A stretch of DNA of 32,835 nucleotides from NCBI GenBank assembly GCA_022566535.1, contig JADFIR010000035.1:1-32835 (forward strand). Direction: 5' to 3'. This DNA is from Planctomycetota bacterium (lineage in GTDB: Bacteria > Planctomycetota > Phycisphaerae > Phycisphaerales > SM1A02). Below, piece by piece: positions 1 through 6,294 of this stretch. Every line of letters begins with the position of its first letter. Position 1 is the stretch's first letter. Below the pieces are notes generated by a model that had not been told where the DNA came from, did no database searches, and saw nothing but the letters and a program-made list of their open reading frames with translations. The position numbers and the translations under genes were made by a program.

Positions 1-674
1 GTGACCACGCCCCCTGCGAGGATCCGACCCGACCGCCGGTTGACGGTGTCGCTGTCCGTGCCACCGGGTTGGGCGAAGGGGTTGAGAAAGATCACGCCCC
101 TGGCCGCCGCAACCGGGGCGGCCTGGCGGCTCCCGGTTGACGGCAGTCTCTGGATCTGACCGTCGCGGCCGGACATGGGGTGCAGGTCGGCGGTGTAGAG
201 TCGGCCTCCCTCCAGGCTGGTTGTGCTGCTGGTGGGATACGCCAGGACACGAACGTCAAATCGTGTTCCCTTTGGGGACGCGGGGGGGATCACCCCCTGG
301 ACCACAACCACCGCCGTGTCGGGGGAGTTCAGAAGGGCCGTTGGCGACAGCCTGCTCCAACCTGTCCGCTCACTCCCGATGCCATGGCGGGTGGCGGTGG
401 CCAGCATGTGCGCCCGCACCGCGGGCGGAAGATCCCTCGCCCCCGTGCCATTGAGGCCGACGACCAGACCGTGCCCATGGACAAGCAGCGGCTGGTAGCC
501 TTGCAGGATGGTATCGGCGGCCACCGTGCCGCGCATGACCTGTGGCACCGACAGCGAACCCGTTGGGCCGATCCTGGTCTGCCGCGGTGGGGCCTGTGTC
601 CGCTCGATGCCCGAGCAGCCCATAAAAAGTACGCACAACGCGCAGAAGCCGTGGGGCGGGGATCGCAGCATCAT
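1..674 (-). CDS. FlgI-like (flagellar P-ring protein family) lipoprotein, C-terminus outside the window
   Basis: The minus-strand frame is open from an ATG-ATG pair at 674/671 to the window edge, giving at least 224 codons with no stop. The N-terminus is short, hydrophobic and carries FMGCSG, a weak lipobox, so export and lipid anchoring are likely. The following sequence fits the FlgI pattern. It has a conserved GHGLVVGLNGTGARDLP stretch near residues 67-84, then a stretch reading LLNSPDTAVVVVQGVIPP, then KGTRFDVRVLAYPTSSTTSLEGG. These correspond to the FlgI motifs for the YGLVVGLNGTGD loop and the VTAxLPPFARxGxxIDVxVSSxGDAxSLxGG strand. In flagellated bacteria FlgI forms the P ring around the rod. 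Here the lipoprotein start and the lack of other flagellar genes in view leave the role open. Start choice is by hydrophobic N-terminus; no strong ribosome binding site is seen. Family call fairly sure, function unsure. Confidence 0.72.
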   Translation of the reverse strand, partial: MMLRSPPHGFCALCVLFMGCSGIERTQAPPRQTRIGPTGSLSVPQVMRGTVAADTILQGYQPLLVHGHGLVVGLNGTGARDLPPAVRAHMLATATRHGIGSERTGWSRLSPTALLNSPDTAVVVVQGVIPPASPKGTRFDVRVLAYPTSSTTSLEGGRLYTADLHPMSGRDGQIQRLPSTGSRQAAPVAAARGVIFLNPFAQPGGTDSDTVNRRSGRILAGGVV

Positions 675-813
675 GTCCAGGCTTGGTATCGGTCGCTGCG
701 AGGTCGGCGCAAAGCCTTCACAACGAAGAACATAGGATAGGCGGTCCCTCCGGACGGCTCAATCGGCAACCTCGCTCATCCCCTCCGGCCCGTGGTTCGA
801 TCTAGTTACTCAT

Positions 814-1533
814 ATGGACCATGGGCGGCGAGCACATTACCGGGTCGACGTTGACGCTGCCGAGGGCCTTGCGGTGACGATGCACAGTCCGGGGAGCCCA
901 CCATTCGTGGGCCGCCTGGTTGATACGAGTGCCTGCGGCGTCGGTGTCTGTTTCCCGCAACCGAACTGGCCGAACCTGACCGTTGGCCAGGAGATCGATC
1001 TCGTTTTCTTCTCGGAGAAGTTCAACGAACCTTTGACGGTTGCGGTGAGGGTCCAGCACCGCACCGAGGAAGCAGGCGCTCGTCGCTACGGCTTTCGTTT
1101 TCTCCACGCGGAGCAGCTTGACGCCCACCTGTGTCTGACTTTCCGCCAGTTTTTCAACCGCCGCAAAATGTTGCGCGTGCCTCCCGAGCCCTATCACACC
1201 GCGAAAGTGACGTTAGATGCAGGTCACGGAGAGTCGCCCGCGGAGGCCCGGATGGAGAACCTCTCGGCGAGCGGGGCCGCCGTCAGTCTTGAGGCCGAAT
1301 TGGATGTCGAATTTGCGGAAACCACGACGGTCGGATTCTCAATGCAGCTACCTAAGTGCCGCCGCCCCGTTGACGTGATGGGCAACATCCACTACCGCCG
1401 GCTTGTCGGGGCAAGGATCTACTATGGCATTGAATTTGATCCTGAATTGTCCGAGGACTTTGAGCGGCAGCAGGACATCATTAACAAATACTTGACGAAG
1501 CTCGAGAAACAGTGGCTCCGAATATCCGCGTAA
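814..1533 (+). CDS. Tandem PilZ-domain protein, probable cyclic-di-GMP receptor
   Basis: This 239-residue soluble protein appears to hold two PilZ domains. The first has the RxxxR motif at R6-R10 (RRAHYR) and the DxSxxG motif at D37-S39-G42 (DTSACGVG). The second repeats both signatures, R117-R121 (RRKMLR) and N149-S151-G154 (NLSASG), and ends in the YGIEF strand typical of PilZ barrels. In known PilZ proteins these two motifs bind dimeric cyclic-di-GMP. No signal peptide or membrane segment is visible, so it should act in the cytoplasm. The C-terminal 25 residues are helical and charged. The neighbours (a FlgI-like lipoprotein upstream on the other strand, a TIR protein downstream) do not define a pathway. 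The ATG at 814 has no obvious Shine-Dalgarno sequence, but the first PilZ motif begins five residues in, so an alternative downstream start would destroy it. Confidence 0.85.
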   Translation: MDHGRRAHYRVDVDAAEGLAVTMHSPGSPPFVGRLVDTSACGVGVCFPQPNWPNLTVGQEIDLVFFSEKFNEPLTVAVRVQHRTEEAGARRYGFRFLHAEQLDAHLCLTFRQFFNRRKMLRVPPEPYHTAKVTLDAGHGESPAEARMENLSASGAAVSLEAELDVEFAETTTVGFSMQLPKCRRPVDVMGNIHYRRLVGARIYYGIEFDPELSEDFERQQDIINKYLTKLEKQWLRISA

Positions 1534-1614
1534 TAATGCGGTGCCATGGCTTTCAAGCGTGCCGCTCGACGACCTGGGAATCCTGGTAGGACAGCGGGGC
1601 CGGTGCTCGTGAGC

Positions 1615-1674
1615 GATCTCGCGGACGGCACCGTCGGCATCCTCGACCTGCTGGCGCTGCGGGCCAATTGGGAC
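1615..1674 (+). pseudogene. Relic of a dockerin-like C-terminal repeat
   Basis: Reading in the frame of an otherwise meaningless short ORF that begins at 1546, the stretch translates as DLADGTVGILDLLALRANWD. That is one unit of the planctomycete dockerin-like tail, closely matching ADLDMDGTVGILDLLTLLANWG at the end of the gene at 22158-24320. One aspartate-containing codon is missing from the DxDxDG loop, LL has become LR, and the usual stop right after WG is absent. The rest of the frame shows no related sequence, so this is a leftover of a lost secreted-protein gene, sitting between the PilZ gene and the convergent TIR gene. Confidence 0.6.
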
Positions 1675-1691
1675 CCACGGGTTGCGGGCCA

Positions 1692-2474
1692 TCAGATCAG
1701 CTTATGCTTGACAAGGTATGCCCGGCCCTTGGGTGAAACCGCATATCGCGCCGGCATGTCAGCTCCAAAGTGAGCGTGCATATTCAGCATCTTCCGCTTA
1801 TTCAGGAGATTGTTGAGCATCTCGTCGATCGTCGTCGATGGCATATCTAGCAAGCGCGCGAAGAACTCCGCTGTGCAATTGTCCCTGGGCTGACCTGCGA
1901 TTGATTTCAATAGCCGAAGTTCCTTTTCCTTGAGTTCCGCCCCCGGCTTGGCCGCTTTGGGCTTCGGTTTGTCCTCAGACGGCTGGGGAATGACTTCTTG
2001 ATCCGCATCTTTCGCGTCTTTCGCATCTTTCAACTCGCGGGCCATGTCTTCGTAGGAGATTCGCGGAAGACGCGATCGACCCGCGGCTTGCGCAAGCACT
2101 TGGATAAGCCTCCGGCAGGAATCCGCATCGTTCAATTCCAGTGCTTCAAACCTCGACAAGGGCGGTGCAAGCCCATCGCTGGTCTGTCCTGAAAGGCAAA
2201 GTCCAATGACCGGCACTTGCCTGATCCAACCACAACCCGTTTCGAAATGAATCCAGGGTTGGCTGATTGATTCCGGGCTACAAAGAACCAAAAGAGCCGT
2301 TGCGTCCGTAAGGGCTTGATCGATCCTATCGCGCCACTCGTCATCCGAGGGGATGTCCTGGGTGTCGCTACTCACGAGAACGTTGCACGCGTCTCCGAAC
2401 GTGGATTCAACCCACTCCTTGAGGACAAGGGCTAGGGCAGCCTCCTGGCCAATGTGACTGATGAGAATCTTCAC
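1692..2474 (-). CDS. TIR-domain protein with C-terminal winged-helix-like domain
   Basis: The open frame reaches to 2699, but its first 75 residues are arginine/proline-rich low-complexity sequence. The GTG at 2474 begins the TIR fold directly (VKILISHIGQEAALALVLKE), giving 260 residues. The TIR domain covers about residues 1-130. Landmarks are the first strand ILISH, the VSSDTQDIPSDDEW loop region, strand ALLVLCSPESI, and WIHFETG, in which E78 aligns with the catalytic glutamate of NAD-cleaving TIR enzymes. A charged linker with an AKDAKDA repeat and a lysine/proline run (about 148-178) joins a C-terminal helical domain (180-260). That domain ends in RYAVSPKGRAYL, typical of winged-helix folds. 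Bacterial TIR proteins often act in phage defence by cleaving NAD; that role is an inference here. The gene converges on the PilZ gene and diverges from the membrane protein at 2732. Confidence 0.78.
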   Translation of the reverse strand: MKILISHIGQEAALALVLKEWVESTFGDACNVLVSSDTQDIPSDDEWRDRIDQALTDATALLVLCSPESISQPWIHFETGCGWIRQVPVIGLCLSGQTSDGLAPPLSRFEALELNDADSCRRLIQVLAQAAGRSRLPRISYEDMARELKDAKDAKDADQEVIPQPSEDKPKPKAAKPGAELKEKELRLLKSIAGQPRDNCTAEFFARLLDMPSTTIDEMLNNLLNKRKMLNMHAHFGADMPARYAVSPKGRAYLVKHKLI

Positions 2475-2731
2475 CGGGCACGTTCCATGGTGGTTGCCTC
2501 TAGCCCGGCCGAACGCCCGCCGGCCAGGGGCGCCGCGCGAGGTGAGAGAGCGGTGTCCGATAGGCTTACCAGGTCCTGCGGCATTACGGTCCTCCCGACG
2601 GGGCGGTCTACTCATACCTCGGCCAGCAAGCCATCGAGGCTGAGCCCTTTCGCGCAGACGCCGCCTGCCCGGAGTGAGGGGCGGGGGCGAACTCGGCAAC
2701 TGCCTGACTCGCCGCTTCGAATAGTCCTGTC

Positions 2732-3406
2732 GTGAAGCGAGTTGCGGTGGAGATCGTACTGTATCTGGTGTTGGGTGCGCTCATCACAAGCGCTGTTGCG
2801 GTTACATTTGCGTGTCTGCGGAATTGCTACAAAGCGGCACGAGTACAGGTCGTTGATCGCGGCGGCGGTGAAGCCCTGGTACTGATGGCTTACGCCGCGT
2901 TTGGGTCTGAGTACGTTAGACGCATCAGCGAAAGGGCGGCGTTCAGATACACCCGAGCTGGCCTGCCTCAAGAAGCCGTGGACCCGTTTCACACCGACTG
3001 GAGCGTATTGCGCAGGCAGGGAGGGTTTCGGTCTGTTGTGATGGCGGAAGAGGCTCATGGCTGGCCGATGCGCTCGTTTCGATGGTATAGATCCCGCGGG
3101 AAGATGTATGGTGCCATCGAGCTACCTGGAGACAGAGGAATCCAAGATCAAGATGATAATGGTACTGGAATAACAGGTACTTTGATAGGTGCCAGGGCGA
3201 TCCCGTTTCTTCCCATATGGCCTGGCCTCGTTCTCGACAGCACCCTCTATGCCACACTGCTGTGGATGATGATGCGCGTGTCGTCCACCCTTCGCGGATT
3301 AATCCGACGCAAGCGCGGCCGGTGCCTTGCTTGCGGCTACGACCTTCGCGGCGACCTTGCCGGAGGCTGCCCTGAATGCGGCTGGGGGCGCGTGTCAACG
3401 CCGTAG
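2732..3406 (+). CDS. Planctomycete-type membrane protein with C-terminal zinc ribbon
   Basis: The protein has 224 residues. A transmembrane helix lies near residues 6-28 and a second near 155-182, separated by a soluble segment of about 125 residues that I do not recognise. The C-terminus carries RRKRGRCLACGYDLRG...GGCPECG with cysteines at 198, 201, 213 and 216. This CxxC...CxxC ribbon after a basic stretch is extremely common at the ends of planctomycete membrane proteins and probably binds zinc on the cytoplasmic side. The start is a GTG at 2732, chosen because the hydrophobic helix follows immediately. The gene is divergent from the TIR gene, with 257 bases between them. Function unknown; a membrane partner for the TIR protein is possible but unsupported beyond position. 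Confidence 0.7.
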   Translation: MKRVAVEIVLYLVLGALITSAVAVTFACLRNCYKAARVQVVDRGGGEALVLMAYAAFGSEYVRRISERAAFRYTRAGLPQEAVDPFHTDWSVLRRQGGFRSVVMAEEAHGWPMRSFRWYRSRGKMYGAIELPGDRGIQDQDDNGTGITGTLIGARAIPFLPIWPGLVLDSTLYATLLWMMMRVSSTLRGLIRRKRGRCLACGYDLRGDLAGGCPECGWGRVSTP

Positions 3407-3496
3407 AATGTCACCGTGAGACGCCGCTTGAGTGGCAGCGCATCGTACCGTATGACCACAATAGGGAATGAGGTCAATCGTTCTTACGTGGGACGA

Positions 3497-3892
3497 TCAT
3501 TGCCGAGTGCACCATGTCTTTCGCCACCACTCCCACAACACTGCCGGCTCGGGATAGAAGCCCTCGTCGTTGCGGCGCTCGTTATTGAGAATCTGAAGTT
3601 CATCAAGCACAGGTCGAACGACTTGCCGGCTGCGCGGCGGGTTTTGGGTTTCGGGGAGCGGTCGATGCAGATCCCTGACCGAATCGGTCGGTGTTGAGGC
3701 AATTCGCCGAGCCGCTGCCTTGGCCCGCGGTGTTTTGGTGGCCGACTCGTCAGCGTATCGAGCCACGAGATAACTAAGAATCTTGATCCGGATGCGCCAG
3801 AGCCACGTTGGGCCATCAGGCTCTTCCTGCGTGAGGCGATGCAACTCAAGAAGGCGTGATCGCCACTCTCCAAGTCGTGTGCTGATGACCAT
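3497..3892 (-). CDS. Small hypothetical protein, tryptophan- and arginine-rich
   Basis: This ORF encodes 131 residues. I do not recognise a named domain, but it reads like a real protein. An amphipathic N-terminal half (EWRSRLLELHRLTQEEPDG, then WLWRIRIKILSYLVARY) is followed by a basic linker and a second short block ending in EPAVLWEWWRK. No signal peptide is present. The ATG at 3892 is preceded by AGGATG about 8 bases upstream. It lies 37 bases after the short ORF at 3930-4202 on the same strand, so the two may be co-transcribed. An overlapping ORF at 3484-4002 in another frame is less protein-like. Conserved small proteins of this look occur in planctomycetes beside integrase genes, but I state that from general impression, not from a search. 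Confidence 0.5.
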   Translation of the reverse strand: MVISTRLGEWRSRLLELHRLTQEEPDGPTWLWRIRIKILSYLVARYADESATKTPRAKAAARRIASTPTDSVRDLHRPLPETQNPPRSRQVVRPVLDELQILNNERRNDEGFYPEPAVLWEWWRKTWCTRQ

Positions 3893-3929
3893 GGTTCATC
3901 CTGCAGCAGAACATAGGGCTGCTCATCGC

Positions 3930-4202
3930 TCACTGTGATTGTATCGCCGTGTTCACCAACGCCACGATACCCGCTCGAATCGCCTTGGGCAGCGCCGGCC
4001 AAGCGTCGATCAGGCGTTGCAGATCGGGATCAAGCTGGGCGGTTTCACCTTCGGATTCGACGCTGAGTGTTGCGCTATGTGTTGCGCGCGACTCAGCCTC
4101 AGTCCGCAAGTCTTTGGATTCAATGGGATTGCCTGATTCGAGTACCGGACTGTCGGTCCGGTGGTTGCGCGTTCGAGTCCCGCCCGCCTCGCTTGAACAC
4201 AC
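3930..4202 (-). CDS. Short ORF: tRNA antisense read-through joined to an integrase-type C-terminal tail
   Basis: The 90-residue ORF has two unlike halves. Its first 30 residues (GGTRTRNHRTDSPVLESGN) are simply the antisense translation of the tRNA-Asp-like segment at 4145-4191, as in many spurious database proteins. The second half, LDPDLQRLIDAWPALPKAIRAGIVALVNTA (shortened: DPDLQRLIDAWPALP then IRAGIVALV), looks like a genuine helical segment resembling the final tail of planctomycete tyrosine recombinases or the small proteins beside them. If so, the body of the integrase has been lost and only the tail remains next to the tRNA attachment site. No catalytic arginine/histidine/tyrosine signature is present. 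The true coding start may lie inside the ORF. Treat as a partial or decayed gene. Confidence 0.35.
   Translation of the reverse strand: MCSSEAGGTRTRNHRTDSPVLESGNPIESKDLRTEAESRATHSATLSVESEGETAQLDPDLQRLIDAWPALPKAIRAGIVALVNTAIQSQ
4145..4191 (+). pseudogene. 3' half of a tRNA-Asp(GUC), 5' half missing
   Basis: CCGGA/TCCGG (4145-4149 with 4157-4161) forms a perfect anticodon stem around a seven-base loop CTGTCGG, whose anticodon at 4152-4154 is GTC (Asp). A five-base variable segment leads to a T arm (4167-4183) with loop TTCGAGT and one C-C mismatch in the stem. The acceptor 3' strand CCGCCTC and discriminator G follow at 4184-4191. The expected 5' acceptor strand GAGGCGG and a D arm are not found in the 60 bases upstream. 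The fragment therefore looks like a tRNA-derived attachment site or decayed copy, not a working tRNA. Confidence 0.6.
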
Positions 4203-4293
4203 TCAATGAACTCGAGGGTGTTTTCGTGGATAGATGTGCGAACAAGAGGCATGTCGGCATTCCCGAGTCTGCTGTGATAGCCTTGTGCGAAGC

Positions 4294-4590
4294 ATGCCTG
4301 ACGAAACCACTTCGGACGACGACTGCGTTCTCTGCCACCGCTGCGGCGCGATCCTCACACCCGGTGAAGGGAGCTTGTACATCGTCAGGATCGAAGCGTT
4401 TGCCGACCCAACACCGCCCACCCTATCTCGGGATGAGTCGTTGGCGGACATCACTGCCCAGATCGATCAGCTCATCGAGCGGATGCGGGATATGTCCGCC
4501 CAGGAGCTGATGGACCAAGTCTATCGGCGCTTGACGTTGTTCATGTGTTGGCCGTGCTATCAGCAGTGGATTGAGGCCCCGGCCGGATAG
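4294..4590 (+). CDS. Small zinc-ribbon-like protein of unknown function
   Basis: The 98-residue protein starts at the ATG at 4294. The frame is open to 4234, but the first 20 residues there read through unrelated sequence. Cysteines at 11, 14 and 17 (CVLCHRC) near the N-terminus and at 85 and 88 (CWPCY) near the C-terminus form two CxxC-type knuckles that could share a metal ion. Between them is a segment reading LTPGEGSLYIVRIEAFADPTPP, followed by a long helix (about 50-80; QIDQLIERMRDMSAQELMDQ). There is no signal peptide or membrane helix. I know this as a look shared by small planctomycete proteins but cannot name the family. It stands alone, after the tRNA fragment and before the 337-base gap upstream of the fatty-acid operon. 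Confidence 0.65.
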   Translation: MPDETTSDDDCVLCHRCGAILTPGEGSLYIVRIEAFADPTPPTLSRDESLADITAQIDQLIERMRDMSAQELMDQVYRRLTLFMCWPCYQQWIEAPAG

Positions 4591-4927
4591 GATCTCCTGC
4601 CGGGAGGGAACAATCTGATCCGGTCAGCCGTTGTTTCTAATGATGGTTGACTCATCAGGAGTCACGTAGGCGGGCGTGTTGCGACGACGCCGACTGCGGG
4701 GCTTGGCTTCGGACCAATGACGCGACCGGGCCGGGGCTCGTCACAGGCCGTCGAGCGGACGCAACATCCTGCCTAATCCGAATGCGCCGATATTCGCGGC
4801 GGTCCGAGAAGATCGAATCGTCGCCGCGCAAGACTTGAGATTGCTCCGTCTGTGTGCTTGGGGGTTCCAAGGCGGTGCAGTGGTTGCATCGTACCAACGT
4901 GGCTACAGTTATAAGTCGATATAACAC
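4591..4927. promoter_or_regulatory. Intergenic region upstream of the beta-oxidation operon
   Basis: No convincing gene lies here. The region contains a six-base-pair hairpin TGACTC-atca-GGAGTCA-like element near 4647-4664 and a conspicuous AT-rich patch in otherwise GC-rich DNA at 4908-4927 (GTTATAAGTCGATATAACA) just before the first possible thiolase start. TATAAG or ATATAA there could serve as a -10 element, but the TTGCAT upstream is spaced too far (about 20 bases) to be a good -35. The operon promoter is therefore placed here only by position. Confidence 0.3.
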
Positions 4928-6292
4928 ATGGCTTTGTGGAAGTACATCACAGCCGGCATCGAGCATAGTGGGGGCAGGAGTCACGAGGTGGGCAGGGTCA
5001 TACGCAGCCCAAGAATCGCCATCTTGGACGGAATCCGTACGCCATTTTGCAAGGCTGGCGGCGCGCTGAAAGATGTTCCTGCGGACGATCTTGGCGCGAT
5101 CGTGGTTAAGGAGCTGCTGGCCCGAAATGGCGTCAACGGGGAGCTCGTCGACGAGGTCATCTTTGGCAACGTCGCGCAGCCGCCTCATGCCGCCAACATC
5201 GCTCGGGTGATCAGCCTCAAGGCCGGTCTGCCGCAGAGTGTTGTCGCCTACACAGTCCATCACAACTGCGCTTCGGGCATCCAGGCGATGACTACGGCAG
5301 CGCTGCACATCCATACGCAGCAGGCGGATCTGGTGGTTGCCGGCGGAACCGAATCGATGAGCCAGATCCCGCTGCTGTTTGGGCCGCAGATGACCGCGCT
5401 GCTTCTGCGAATGTTCAAGGCAAGAACAATCAGCCAGCGCCTCAAAGCGATTGCCTCGTTCCGCCCGTCGTTTCTGCGGCCGGTTGCGGCGCTTCAGCTC
5501 GGGCTTACCGATCCAATCTGCGGACTGAACATGGGACAGACCGCCGAGCTGTTGGCCCGCGAGTTTGGTGTGACGCGCGAAGAACAAGATGCCTTTGCTC
5601 TGGCGAGCCATCGAAAGGCGATCGTGGCTGCGAGCGAACGCCGCCTTGACGAAGAGATCGTCCCGGTTGTTGGTCCACCTGACTATGCGCACGTTCAAAT
5701 GAGCGATGACGGACCGCGGCGGGAGCAGTCGTCCGAGGCGCTGCGCAAGCTCAAGCCATACTTCGACCGTCAGGCGGGCACTGTTACCGTTGGGAATACA
5801 TGCTCGGTCACGGATGGGGCGGCCGCGCTGCTGCTGGCCAGCGAAGAAAGAGCGCGTGAATTGGGCATAAAGCCGCTGGGCTATCTGGGCGGTTGGGCGT
5901 ATGCGGCGCTTGAGGGTCGGCGCATGGGTCTGGGGCCGGTCTATGCAACTGCGAAGCTCCTGGATCAGATCGATCTGCAGCTCGACGCGTTCGACCTGAT
6001 CGAACTCAATGAGGCGTTCGCTGCCCAAGTGATCGCCAACGAACGAGCCTTCGCGTCTTCGACCTTCGCCAAGGAGCACCTTGGCCGAGACAAAGCGATC
6101 GGAGAGCTGGATGATCAGCGCCTCAACGTCAACGGAGGTGCGGTTGCGATCGGTCATCCGGTGGGCGCGACCGGGACGCGGCTTGTCCTGACACTGCTTC
6201 ATGAATTGCGGCGGCGCGAGAAGCAGCGCGGGCTGGCCACGCTCTGCGTCGGGGGCGGCCAAGGCGCCGCCGTCGCCCTGGAGGCGGCCTAG
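4928..6292 (+). CDS. fadI: Acetyl-CoA acyltransferase (thiolase), FadI type
   Basis: This enzyme performs the last step of fatty-acid beta-oxidation, cleaving 3-ketoacyl-CoA with CoA to acetyl-CoA and a shortened acyl-CoA in the cytoplasm. All thiolase landmarks are present in the 454-residue reading: nucleophile C114 in HHNCASGIQA, NEAFAAQ at 361-367, H410 in GGAVAIGHPVGATGTR, and the acid/base C440 in LCVGGGQGAA. The stretch around 160-200 and GLNMGQTAELLAREFG match the FadI (trifunctional-protein beta) branch better than short thiolases. The conserved core begins at RIAILDGIRTPF (residue 29). The first 20 residues are not family-like, so the GTG at 4988 is a credible alternative start. The next gene begins two bases after the stop, indicating one transcript with fadJ. 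Confidence 0.93.
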   Translation: MALWKYITAGIEHSGGRSHEVGRVIRSPRIAILDGIRTPFCKAGGALKDVPADDLGAIVVKELLARNGVNGELVDEVIFGNVAQPPHAANIARVISLKAGLPQSVVAYTVHHNCASGIQAMTTAALHIHTQQADLVVAGGTESMSQIPLLFGPQMTALLLRMFKARTISQRLKAIASFRPSFLRPVAALQLGLTDPICGLNMGQTAELLAREFGVTREEQDAFALASHRKAIVAASERRLDEEIVPVVGPPDYAHVQMSDDGPRREQSSEALRKLKPYFDRQAGTVTVGNTCSVTDGAAALLLASEERARELGIKPLGYLGGWAYAALEGRRMGLGPVYATAKLLDQIDLQLDAFDLIELNEAFAAQVIANERAFASSTFAKEHLGRDKAIGELDDQRLNVNGGAVAIGHPVGATGTRLVLTLLHELRRREKQRGLATLCVGGGQGAAVALEAA

Positions 6293-6294
6293 CC

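Noticed and set aside
137..740. Several plus-strand ORFs at the left edge
   Set aside because: They overlap the minus-strand FlgI-like frame, which shows family motifs, and are themselves low-complexity.
2475..2699. 75-residue N-terminal extension of the TIR protein
   Set aside because: Proline/arginine-rich, no domain, and the TIR fold begins exactly at the GTG at 2474.
4010..4252. Minus-strand ORF containing RAGLERATTGPTVRYSNQ
   Set aside because: This is the antisense translation of the tRNA fragment, a well-known source of spurious proteins.
4655..6262. Minus-strand open frame of 535 codons opposite the thiolase gene
   Set aside because: It mirrors a clear thiolase and reads as arginine/glutamine-rich sequence without domains; such long antisense frames are common in GC-rich codon-biased genes.
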